Origin: an uncultured Sphingomonadaceae bacterium
GTDB taxonomy: Bacteria > Pseudomonadota > Alphaproteobacteria > Sphingomonadales > Sphingomonadaceae
Direction: 5' to 3'
Assembly (NCBI GenBank): GCA_947493215.1
Contig: CANLQE010000001.1
Span: 62,001-126,000 of the forward strand
DNA length: 64,000 nucleotides
Below the pieces are notes generated by a model. The model ran no database searches and was not told the origin of the DNA. It saw nothing but the letters and a program-made list of their open reading frames with translations. The translations under genes and the position numbers were made by a program. Below are positions 17,358-25,895 of this stretch, one piece after another. The stretch's first letter is position 1; the number at the start of each line of letters is the position of its first letter.

Positions 17358-18383
17358 ATGGACAAAATTTTGATCATATTCCGAGCACTAGCGGATCCCA
17401 CCCGGATACGAATCATGCTCTTATTGCTCAAAATGGAACTCGCGGTTGGCGAGCTTGCGCAAATTTTAGCGCAAAGTCAGCCACGCATTTCACGCCACAT
17501 AAAGATATTAGGTGAGGCAGGATTGGCCGAGCGAAGGAAAGAGGGAAGTTGGGTTTTCCTGAGGCCTGGTCAAGCAGCTGAACTAGATATGTTACGCCGC
17601 CTTTTTCGCTCCGACTCTGTTATTTCTTCGAAACAGGCAATCCTTGATGAAGCACAACTTAGCCTGGTTCGCAAAACGCGAGCCGAAATGGCAGAGCGTT
17701 ATTTTGACGCTCATGCTGAGGAATGGGATGCCATCCGGTCTTTGCATATTGCAGAAGACGATGTCGAACAGGCAATGCTGGCTTTGCTGAAGGACGTTAA
17801 CTTGGGGCATATGCTTGATATTGGCACAGGGACTGGTCGGATGATCGAACTATTCGGACCCAAATCGGAAAAAATTACCGCGCTGGACAAAAGTCCAGAG
17901 ATGCTCCGGCTGGCCCGCGCCAAGATATTAGGAAACGAAGCGGATCAGACGGAGCAAGCCGCGTTGGCGAGAAAAACTGAGCTTAAACTCGGCGATTTCA
18001 ATAATTTACCTATTGGTAATGGCCAGATTGATAGCGTCGTTTTGCATCAGGTTCTTCATTATGCCCAGCATCCCGAGGCGGTTCTTGCCGAAGTATCCCG
18101 CGTGCTTTGCAGTAACGGTACCATGATGATTGTTGATTTTGCTGCGCATGACCGCGAGGAACTGCGAACTGCGCATGCCCATGCTCGCCTTGGGTTTTCC
18201 GAAGACAGCATGAAAAGGTGGTTTGCCGCCTCACAGATCGACTTGGTGCAAAGCAGAACACTCGATGGTGGCGAGTTGACCGTCAAAATATGGGTTGGAC
18301 GAAAGTCCGCCCTGCCTCAGATCAACCCCGACGGCAGTTCGGCTTCCTTCTCCAATATTCCCAAAAAAAGAGCGTCCTTATGA
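17358..18383 (+). CDS. sahR: SahR-like ArsR regulator fused to a SAM-methyltransferase domain
   Basis: A 341-residue fusion. Residues 1-95 are an ArsR/SmtB winged helix (FRALADPTRIRIMLLL, recognition region SQPRISRHIKILGEAGL); residues about 135-300 are a class I methyltransferase fold with SAM-binding LDIGTGTGRM near 150. No metal-binding cysteines are seen. ArsR proteins controlling S-adenosylhomocysteine recycling (SahR) regulate metF, metH and ahcY in proteobacteria, and here metF follows with an ATGA overlap. I chose the second ATG (17358): it gives the usual ArsR start, whereas the ATG at 17346 lies inside the operator. The mRNA may be leaderless. The SahR assignment is by context. Confidence 0.8.
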   Translation: MDKILIIFRALADPTRIRIMLLLLKMELAVGELAQILAQSQPRISRHIKILGEAGLAERRKEGSWVFLRPGQAAELDMLRRLFRSDSVISSKQAILDEAQLSLVRKTRAEMAERYFDAHAEEWDAIRSLHIAEDDVEQAMLALLKDVNLGHMLDIGTGTGRMIELFGPKSEKITALDKSPEMLRLARAKILGNEADQTEQAALARKTELKLGDFNNLPIGNGQIDSVVLHQVLHYAQHPEAVLAEVSRVLCSNGTMMIVDFAAHDREELRTAHAHARLGFSEDSMKRWFAASQIDLVQSRTLDGGELTVKIWVGRKSALPQINPDGSSASFSNIPKKRASL

Positions 18384-19336
18384 CCGAACAGACAAGACCT
18401 TTAGGCCTGAGCGAATTAGAAGAAGCAAAGCGCGCGCTAGACATCCCCCTTTTTGCTGGCCTTAGCGGTGATGCGGACGTGTCCTTTGAGTTTTTTCCTC
18501 CGAAAAGCGAAAAAATGGAACAAACCCTGTGGGATAGCGTGGTGACCCTTGAGCCGCTTAACCCGCGGTTTGTGTCGGTGACTTACGGTGCTGGCGGATC
18601 CACGCGGGAGCGTACACATGCCACAGTCGCGCGAATTGCCAAGGAGACACAGATTCCTGCAGCGGCGCACCTGACCTGTGTTGGCGCCAGCAAGGCGGAA
18701 ATTGCTGAGGTTGCGCAGTCCTATTGGGAAGCGGGAGTGCGGCATATTGTCGCGTTGCGCGGTGATCCACCATCGGAAGGGCAAGCGTTTGAACCGCATC
18801 CCGAAGGTTACCAAAGTGCCGCGGAACTGGTTAAAGGGCTGAAAGACATTGCGCCGTTTGAGATTTCAGTGGCCGCTTATCCCGAAACACACCCGGAAGC
18901 GAGTTGTCCGCAGACTGATCTCGACAATCTGAAACGCAAGCTGGATGCCGGTGCAAGCCGCGCAATTACGCAGTTTTTCTTTACCGCTGAGGCCTTTTTC
19001 CGGTTCCGGGATGCTGCAGGCGCCGCAGGAATTGATGCTGAATTGGTTCCCGGCATACTGCCAGTTTCAAACGTGGCACAGACGCGGAAGTTTGCGGGCA
19101 TGTGCGGCGCAGAAATTCCCGTGTGGATGAACGACCTGTTTGAAGGCCTCGATGACCACCCGGCCGCGCGCCAGTTAATCGCAGCAACGGTAGCCGCGGA
19201 ATTGTGCCGCAAGCTTTATGCAGGCGGCGTCCGGCAGTTTCATTTCTACACCCTCAACCGCGCAGAGCTGAGCTATGCGATTTGCCACTTGCTCGGCAAA
19301 CGCCCGACCGGCGCGGCGCAGGAGAAAGCAGCATGA
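18380..19336 (+). CDS. metF: methylenetetrahydrofolate reductase
   Basis: A 318-residue flavoprotein that reduces 5,10-methylene-THF to 5-methyl-THF, the methyl donor for methionine synthase. Motifs include VSFEFFPPKSEKMEQTLW, FVSVTYGAGGSTRERT, HLTCVGASKAEI, VALRGDPP and the C-terminal VRQFHFYTLNRAELSY. The ATG overlaps the stop of the regulator gene as ATGA (18380-18383), and its own stop overlaps the next ATG in the same way, which points to translational coupling through the operon. Length is normal. Confidence 0.95.
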   Translation: MTEQTRPLGLSELEEAKRALDIPLFAGLSGDADVSFEFFPPKSEKMEQTLWDSVVTLEPLNPRFVSVTYGAGGSTRERTHATVARIAKETQIPAAAHLTCVGASKAEIAEVAQSYWEAGVRHIVALRGDPPSEGQAFEPHPEGYQSAAELVKGLKDIAPFEISVAAYPETHPEASCPQTDLDNLKRKLDAGASRAITQFFFTAEAFFRFRDAAGAAGIDAELVPGILPVSNVAQTRKFAGMCGAEIPVWMNDLFEGLDDHPAARQLIAATVAAELCRKLYAGGVRQFHFYTLNRAELSYAICHLLGKRPTGAAQEKAA

Positions 19337-20382
19337 CGAACCCGGGCGATCAGCTCCGCGCGATAGCGGCCGAACGCATCTTGGTCTTTGACGGCGGCTA
19401 TGGCACCGCCATCCAGAATCACGGCCTCGGCGAACGCGATTATCGGGGAAATTTGGAACTGACCGACGATCAGAAAGGCAATAATGACCTGCTCAGCCTG
19501 ACGCGGCCCGATATTATCGAAGGCATTCACTCCGCCTATCTCGAAGCCGGCGCCGATATTGTCGAGACCAATACGTTCAGCTCCACCAAGATTAGCCAAG
19601 CGGATTATAGCTGCGAACATCTGGTCAAAGACCTTAACATCAAATCAGCCGAAATCGCGCGCCGTGCTTGCGACAAGGCTGAGGCCAAAGACGGCCGCAA
19701 ACGCTTTGTCGCCGGTTCCATCGGCCCGACTAACAAGACTTTGTCGCTGTCTCCAGACGTCAACGACCCCGGCTTTCGCGAGATTGATTTCGATTATCTC
19801 AAGGGCGTTTATCGCGAGCAATGCGATGCGCTGATTGAAGGCGGTGTCGATTTTCTGTTGATCGAGACGATCTTTGATACGCTCAACGCCAAATGCGCGG
19901 GCATGGCCGCACAAGAAGCCGCCGATGCTTGCGGTCGTGATGTGCCACTGATGATTTCGATGACCCTGACCGACTTGTCAGGACGCAATCTGTCAGGCCA
20001 TACAGTCGAAGCTTTCTGGCACGCCGTTCGCCACTTGAAACCGCTCACCATCGGGCTCAATTGCTCTTTTGGCGCCGATCAACTGCGCCCACATCTCGCG
20101 ATGCTGACGAAGGAAGCAGATACGCTGATCATGGCCTATCCCAATGCTGGCCTGCCCAATGAACTGGGTGAATATGACGAGATGCCGGATCAAACCGCAG
20201 CGCTGATCAGCGAATGGCTGGACGACGGGCTCGTCAATATTGTCGGCGGATGCTGCGGCACCACACCAGAGCATATCGCGGCGATTGCCAAAGCGGTTGA
20301 AGGCGCCGAGCCCCGCGCCATGGCGTCGCCAATTATCCGGACGCGCTTATCCGGCCTTGAACCTTTCACGATGGCCGCCTGA
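19333..20382 (+). CDS. metH: methionine synthase, homocysteine-binding part (split MetH)
   Basis: A 349-residue protein equal to the N-terminal homocysteine S-methyltransferase domain of cobalamin-dependent methionine synthase. It begins with ILVFDGGYGTAIQ and carries the zinc ligands Cys244 (GLNCSFGAD) and Cys307/Cys308 (GGCCGTTPEH). The protein stops before the pterin domain, which is encoded by the next gene, so the enzyme is made as two polypeptides. The start overlaps metF as ATGA. A domain-splitting frameshift error is unlikely because the 36-base gap has a stop, and the next gene has a proper start. Confidence 0.93.
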   Translation: MTNPGDQLRAIAAERILVFDGGYGTAIQNHGLGERDYRGNLELTDDQKGNNDLLSLTRPDIIEGIHSAYLEAGADIVETNTFSSTKISQADYSCEHLVKDLNIKSAEIARRACDKAEAKDGRKRFVAGSIGPTNKTLSLSPDVNDPGFREIDFDYLKGVYREQCDALIEGGVDFLLIETIFDTLNAKCAGMAAQEAADACGRDVPLMISMTLTDLSGRNLSGHTVEAFWHAVRHLKPLTIGLNCSFGADQLRPHLAMLTKEADTLIMAYPNAGLPNELGEYDEMPDQTAALISEWLDDGLVNIVGGCCGTTPEHIAAIAKAVEGAEPRAMASPIIRTRLSGLEPFTMAA

Positions 20383-20418
20383 TCCGTTCACCGGCACGCT
20401 TCAAAAGAAAACTTATAA

Positions 20419-23037
20419 ATGACCACACCTCCATCTTCCGCGCAATTCGTCAATATTGGCGAGCGTACCAATGTCACCGGTTCCGCGCGGTTCAAAAAAC
20501 TCATCCTCAACGATGATTATGAAGCTGCGGTGGAAGTCGCGCGGCAACAGGTCGAAAATGGCGCGCAAATTATCGATGTGAATATGGATGAAGGCCTGCT
20601 CGACGCGGAACACGCGATGACGACCTTCCTCAAACTCATCTCTGCCGAGCCTGATATCGCGCGGGTTCCGGTGATGATCGACAGCTCCAAATGGTCGGTA
20701 ATCGAAGCGGGCCTGAAATGCGTATCCGGCAAACCGATCGTCAATTCCATCTCGATGAAGGAAGGCGAAGCGGAATTCCTGAAATATGCGCGTAAGTGCA
20801 TGGCTTATGGCGCGGCCGTCGTGGTCATGGCGTTTGATGAAACCGGGCAAGCGGACACCAAGGAACGCAAAGTTGAAATATGCAGCCGCGCCTATGAATT
20901 GCTCACCGGCATCGGCTTTCCGCCAGAAGATATTATCTTTGACCCTAATGTGTTCGCGGTCGCGACCGGCATTGAAGAGCATCGCCGCTATGGGCTCGAT
21001 TTTATCGAAGCCACAGCAGAGATTAAGAAACGCTGCCCGCATGTCCATATTTCGGGCGGCCTATCCAACCTGTCCTTCAGTTTTCGCGGCAACGAACCTG
21101 TGCGCCGCGCGATGCACAGTGTTTTCCTCTATCACGCCATTCCCGCTGGCATGGATATGGCCATCGTCAACGCGGGTCAGCTCGACATTTATGACGATAT
21201 TGATACGGAACTGCGCGAACATTGCGAAGACGTGGTCTTTGACCGCCGCGATGATGCGACCGACCGGCTGATCACACTGGCAGAGAAATTTCGCGGCACC
21301 GATGTCGCTGCGGAAAAAGCGGCTGCCGAATGGCGCGGCTATGATGTCGTGAAGCGCCTCGAACATGCTCTGGTCAAAGGCATTGATGCGCATATTATCG
21401 AAGATACCGAAGAAATGCGGCTGTCCGTCAAAGACGCGGGCGGGCGTCCGATCGAAGTTATCGAAGGCCCATTGATGGACGGCATGAATGTTGTCGGCGA
21501 TCTATTCGGGTCAGGGAAAATGTTCCTGCCGCAAGTGGTCAAATCCGCGCGCGTTATGAAAAAAGCCGTCGCCCATCTCTTCCCCTATATTGAGGCGGAA
21601 AAGGAAGAAGGCGCGAAGGGCAAGGGCAAGATCATCATGGCGACCGTTAAAGGCGACGTGCATGATATCGGCAAAAATATCGTCGGCGTCGTCCTGCAGT
21701 GTAACGGTTTTGAGGTCGTCGATCTGGGTGTCATGGTGCCGTGGACGGACATCATAAAAGCCGCGAATGAAAATGATGCAGATATGATCGGTCTGTCTGG
21801 TCTGATCACACCATCGCTCGACGAAATGGTTACCGTTTCCGAAGAAATGGAGCGTGCCAAGATGACCATGCCGTTGCTCATTGGCGGCGCGACAACTTCC
21901 AAGACCCATACCGCCTTGCGCATTGAGCCTGCTTATTCGGGCCCGACCATCTATGTGCTCGATGCCAGCCGCGCCGTCGGTGTCGCCTCCCAACTGGTCA
22001 GCGATACGCAGGCCGAGGGCTTTATCGCCAGCACCCGTGAAGATTACGAGCAAGTCCGGATTGCGCGCGCCGGCAAGACCGCCAAGAAACTCGCTTCGCT
22101 CAATGAAGCCCGCGCCAATGGTGCTGCCGTAGACATGAGTAAGAAACCACCCGCGCCGAAAAAGCCGGGCATACATGTTTATGACGACTGGGATTTAGCG
22201 GATTTACGAGACTATATTGACTGGACGCCGTTTTTCCGCGCTTGGGAATTGGCCGGCACCTATCCCGCCATCCTGACCGACGACGTGGTCGGCGAAAGCG
22301 CGAGCGATTTGTTCAAAGATGCGCAAGCCATGCTCGATACAATTATCGCGGAAAAATGGCTGACCGCGAAAGGTGTCGCAGGCTTATGGCGCGCACGACG
22401 GGACGGTGATGACATCATGGTCTCTCCGGAAAATGAAGAAGTCGCCTTGCCCATGCTCCGCCAGCAGGTCAGCAAGCGGTCCGGCAAATCAAACAACTGC
22501 CTCGCTGATTTTATCGACACATCAGACGACTGGATGGGCGGCTTTGCGGTCACCGCTGGTCATGGCATTGACGAGCATGTCCAGCGGTTTGAGGCGGACA
22601 AGGATGATTATAACAGCATCCTGATCAAGGCGCTGGCCGACCGGCTCGCCGAAGCTTTTGCCGAGCGTATGCACGAACATGTCCGCAAAGACCTTTGGGG
22701 CTATGCGCCGGATGAGAATCTCGACAATAAGGCACTGGTCCAAGAGAAATATCAAGGTATCCGCCCGGCCCCCGGCTATCCCGCCTGCCCTGACCATAGT
22801 CTGAAACCGATATTATTCGATATGCTGGATGCGACCACCAATACCGGACTGGAACTCACCAGCAGCTTTGCGATGACCCCGACAGCCGCCGTTTCCGGCT
22901 TTTATTTCGGCCACCCGCAAGCCGATTATTTCGGCGTGGCACGGATTGGCGAGGATCAAGTCGAGGATTATGCAACGCGGCGTGCTATTCCGCTGGATCG
23001 TGCACGGCAGTGGTTGCGGCCCAATTTGAACGAATAG
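20419..23037 (+). CDS. metH: methionine synthase, folate/cobalamin/reactivation part (split MetH)
   Basis: An 872-residue protein with the remaining MetH modules. Residues about 8-270 are the pterin-binding barrel ([28 protein letters not shown]), about 300-400 the cap helices, about 405-540 the cobalamin-binding domain with the axial-ligand motif DVHDIGKN (His415), and about 560-870 the SAM-dependent reactivation domain ([13 protein letters not shown]). Together with the preceding protein it transfers the methyl group from 5-methyl-THF to homocysteine. All key motifs look intact. It is the last gene of the SahR-metF-metH operon. Confidence 0.95.
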   Translation: MTTPPSSAQFVNIGERTNVTGSARFKKLILNDDYEAAVEVARQQVENGAQIIDVNMDEGLLDAEHAMTTFLKLISAEPDIARVPVMIDSSKWSVIEAGLKCVSGKPIVNSISMKEGEAEFLKYARKCMAYGAAVVVMAFDETGQADTKERKVEICSRAYELLTGIGFPPEDIIFDPNVFAVATGIEEHRRYGLDFIEATAEIKKRCPHVHISGGLSNLSFSFRGNEPVRRAMHSVFLYHAIPAGMDMAIVNAGQLDIYDDIDTELREHCEDVVFDRRDDATDRLITLAEKFRGTDVAAEKAAAEWRGYDVVKRLEHALVKGIDAHIIEDTEEMRLSVKDAGGRPIEVIEGPLMDGMNVVGDLFGSGKMFLPQVVKSARVMKKAVAHLFPYIEAEKEEGAKGKGKIIMATVKGDVHDIGKNIVGVVLQCNGFEVVDLGVMVPWTDIIKAANENDADMIGLSGLITPSLDEMVTVSEEMERAKMTMPLLIGGATTSKTHTALRIEPAYSGPTIYVLDASRAVGVASQLVSDTQAEGFIASTREDYEQVRIARAGKTAKKLASLNEARANGAAVDMSKKPPAPKKPGIHVYDDWDLADLRDYIDWTPFFRAWELAGTYPAILTDDVVGESASDLFKDAQAMLDTIIAEKWLTAKGVAGLWRARRDGDDIMVSPENEEVALPMLRQQVSKRSGKSNNCLADFIDTSDDWMGGFAVTAGHGIDEHVQRFEADKDDYNSILIKALADRLAEAFAERMHEHVRKDLWGYAPDENLDNKALVQEKYQGIRPAPGYPACPDHSLKPILFDMLDATTNTGLELTSSFAMTPTAAVSGFYFGHPQADYFGVARIGEDQVEDYATRRAIPLDRARQWLRPNLNE

Positions 23038-23175
23038 GCGGGCATAAACAGGGCTGTTAACTTTTGACCTCCATGATGACGCACTCTGGGACAGCATGAT
23101 CGTCGATATTGTTTTGAAATACGCATCGCTTTATAGAAAAGCTGAGATAACCCCCGCTTTTCAGGAGCTTCGTAC

Positions 23176-24120
23176 GTGAGATTTTCGGTCCCAACCCTTA
23201 TTGCAGGCCTTTTAGCGATCGCCAACAGCACAGCAGCAGTCGCTCAAGATAGCGCGCCCTTCACAATCGCGGAAAACGGGCAAGGTTTCTACAGCCTGTC
23301 AGATGCCGTCGAAGCGATTGGCAATCGTCGGGGAACGATCGTCATTGCATCTGGGGCATATGGCGATTGCGCCGTACAAACCGAAGGACAGATTACCTAT
23401 CGCGCAGCCGTTGCCGGACAAGCGATCCTTGATGGCGGAATTTGCGAAGGCAAAGCAGCCTTGGTCTTTCGCGGCCAATCCGCCATTGTTGATGGCATCA
23501 TCTTTCAAAATCAACGCGTACCCGATGGCAATGGCGCGGGCATCCGTCTGGAGCGCGGGAACCTGACGATTACCAATGCGCTGTTCCGCAACAGTGAACA
23601 GGGTTTGCTAACCGCCGATGACGCCAGTGGCAGCATTGTCATCGACCGTTCGACCTTCCAACGGCTGGGACGCTGTGACCGCGGCCTATCCTGTGCGCAC
23701 AGCATCTATATCGGTGATTATGGTTCGCTCAGCGTCACCAACAGCCGTTTTGAAAAAGGCAATGGCGGCCATTATGTCAAAAGCCGCGCGCCGCGTATCA
23801 CCGTCACCAATAGCAGCTTTGACGACACAAAAGGCAGCACCACCAATTACATGATCGACCTGCCTGCTGGCGCCTCTGGCGTGATCAGCGGCAATGTGTT
23901 TGTGCAGGGTGAAAATAAGGAAAATTGGAGCGCCTTTGTAGCGGTTGCCGCCGAGGGCAAAAAACATAGTTCTGCTGGCCTGAACATCCATTCCAACAGC
24001 GCGTCCCTGGCCAAGGGCGTCGAGCGCAATACCTGGTTTGTCGCCGACTGGAGCGGTGACAAGATGCGGATTGCGAACAACCGTTTAGGCCGGGGATTGA
24101 CCCGTTACGATCAGCGATAA
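23176..24120 (+). CDS. exported right-handed beta-helix repeat protein
   Basis: A 314-residue secreted protein with a signal peptide (cleavage near AVAQ-DS) and a parallel beta-helix made of N-rich coils such as GNLTITNALFRNSEQGL, GSLSVTNSRFEKGNGGHYV and APRITVTNSSFDDTKG. This fold is typical of polysaccharide lyases and hydrolases, but I cannot identify a catalytic set or substrate. Two cysteines (GRCDRGLSCAHS) may form a disulfide. The start is GTG, supported by CAGGAG eight bases upstream. It is convergent with the phosphatase gene and not obviously in an operon. Confidence 0.78.
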   Translation: MRFSVPTLIAGLLAIANSTAAVAQDSAPFTIAENGQGFYSLSDAVEAIGNRRGTIVIASGAYGDCAVQTEGQITYRAAVAGQAILDGGICEGKAALVFRGQSAIVDGIIFQNQRVPDGNGAGIRLERGNLTITNALFRNSEQGLLTADDASGSIVIDRSTFQRLGRCDRGLSCAHSIYIGDYGSLSVTNSRFEKGNGGHYVKSRAPRITVTNSSFDDTKGSTTNYMIDLPAGASGVISGNVFVQGENKENWSAFVAVAAEGKKHSSAGLNIHSNSASLAKGVERNTWFVADWSGDKMRIANNRLGRGLTRYDQR

Positions 24121-24138
24121 GGTTTTGCGTTGCTGCGC

Positions 24139-25812
24139 CTATTGGCAGCTATTCTCCGGACCGCCATCAATATCCAGACAGCGACCGTCAAATTCGCCTT
24201 GGGGAACATCCAGACCAATAACCGATGCTAAGGTCGGAGCAATATCAACGGTTTGAACAGACACTGGCTGTTCGAAATGGCTCATGCCTTCGCGCCAAAA
24301 CATAATCGGAACGCGCCGGTCATAGTCCCAAGGACTGCCGTGGGTAGCAACATAGCCGCGCATAGCCTTAGTAATTGGCGTAACCGCTTTTTTCAGCAGC
24401 ACAATGAAATCGCCAGACCGGTCAGGATGGAAAGACGCCCGTGTACGCTCGGCCATCGTCCACTCCTCTACCGGTCCTTGCGGCATCGGCATTGCGGCGA
24501 GATCTGCTCCGTCAAATACGGCATGGACCTGGGGGTGACCGCTTAACTGTTTGATCGCTTCGGCCCTCACTCTGGCCTTGGTATCGGCATCCAGCGCCAG
24601 ACTGACATAATAGTCGCCAAACGGGCTGTCGGCATAAAGCACCGGTTCCTCGCCAGTCAGGGACAGCGCCTGTTTGACCTGCGCGCCGATATCTTTCGCA
24701 TTGAGTTTGGCGTCGACCCGTTGCGCTTCGGGAACGCCCTGCTGTTTCAAACGTTCAGGCAAGTCATGGCCGCCATGGTCGGCAGTGAGTACGACCAGAT
24801 AGTCGCGATCCATTTTGTCCAGACTGTCAAAAAATTGCCCAAGATTTCTATCCAGCTCAGACAGGTTGATGCACATTTCAACGCCGCCGGTGCCAAAGGC
24901 ATGACCGACATAATCTGTCGCGGAAAGGCCGATATTCAAGATATCGGTAAATTCAAACGTACCCAGCCGTTCATCCGTGATCATCTTTGTCGCCAGCGCC
25001 AATATCGCAGCATCAAAATCTGGAGACGCGCGAAAGATACGCGCTCCATTTTCCGGTCGCTGGAACCTATAAGTACCAATCGGATTGTCGGCGCTAACCG
25101 GAATGGGCCGATTGCGGGTTTCGCAATGGGCAGGCATAGCGATGGGCGCGCGTGGCTTGGCAAGCATGGCCTTAAGCTCTGCATTAAATTTCGGCAGCGC
25201 AGGCAGCATCAAACCGCCTTGTTTGGTTTGAAATCCCTCGCCCTTCCACCAGAATATCATGTCCGGCGCATTGCCGCCCATCATCAAGGCCGCTCGGTCT
25301 TTGCCGGACACCGCCATATTGCGGGAATCGGGAGATATTGTCTTCAGTCGCTCCCCCAGAGTAGGAACGAGCAAATGCCAGGCCGAAGCCACATAATCGC
25401 CCTGCGTCGCAGCGGTGATGCTGCCAAAGCTAGTGCCCTCAATCCGTTCGTCTTCTGCGCAATAAACGGTTTTGTCGTCGCGCATCACGCCCAGATCAAT
25501 CCAGTTATTGGCGATAATACCAGCGCGCCCTGGATGGACGCCAGTCATGATGGTTGCGTGGCCCGGACAGGTTTCGGTTGCGGCATGCCCCTGATATCCC
25601 GATGGGAAAACGGCACCGCCCGCCAGACGTTTCAGGCCGCCGGTAAAACTGCTACGATATTCGCTGAACAGATCAGAGGAAAACTGGTCCACCGATATCG
25701 CGATTACCAGTTTCGGTTTATCGGGTTTCGCTTCACTGTGATTTTCGGCATTGGCGGTGGTGGAAATTGCGATAAAAGCTATCAGACTTGTAACATATTT
25801 AATGACGCGCAC
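24139..25812 (-). CDS. PafA-like alkaline phosphatase family protein
   Basis: A 557-residue exported metallohydrolase of the alkaline phosphatase superfamily, closest in look to PafA-type phosphate-monoester phosphatases. A signal peptide ends near residue 22 (TTANAEN). The metal site is built from VDQ (41-43), the nucleophile region T79-E-T-C-P-G-H-A, and later LSATDYVGHAFG, TADHGGHD and the C-terminal THGSPWDYD. Many sphingomonads and flavobacteria use these enzymes to scavenge phosphate. It is divergent from the DsbD-like gene. I see no clear Pho box in the 83-base promoter gap, so regulation by phosphate is not shown. Confidence 0.88.
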   Translation of the reverse strand: MRVIKYVTSLIAFIAISTTANAENHSEAKPDKPKLVIAISVDQFSSDLFSEYRSSFTGGLKRLAGGAVFPSGYQGHAATETCPGHATIMTGVHPGRAGIIANNWIDLGVMRDDKTVYCAEDERIEGTSFGSITAATQGDYVASAWHLLVPTLGERLKTISPDSRNMAVSGKDRAALMMGGNAPDMIFWWKGEGFQTKQGGLMLPALPKFNAELKAMLAKPRAPIAMPAHCETRNRPIPVSADNPIGTYRFQRPENGARIFRASPDFDAAILALATKMITDERLGTFEFTDILNIGLSATDYVGHAFGTGGVEMCINLSELDRNLGQFFDSLDKMDRDYLVVLTADHGGHDLPERLKQQGVPEAQRVDAKLNAKDIGAQVKQALSLTGEEPVLYADSPFGDYYVSLALDADTKARVRAEAIKQLSGHPQVHAVFDGADLAAMPMPQGPVEEWTMAERTRASFHPDRSGDFIVLLKKAVTPITKAMRGYVATHGSPWDYDRRVPIMFWREGMSHFEQPVSVQTVDIAPTLASVIGLDVPQGEFDGRCLDIDGGPENSCQ

Positions 25813-25895
25813 GAATAATCCCCATGGTATAAAGCGGCTGTGGCAAGAGGGCCGTCGATAGACTAACAGCGTTAAAGATAAAATGGTGAGTTTTT

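Noticed and set aside
24721-25818. 365-codon plus-strand frame opposite the PafA-like gene
   Set aside because: The phosphatase motifs on the other strand are unmistakable, and this frame has no domain or signal.
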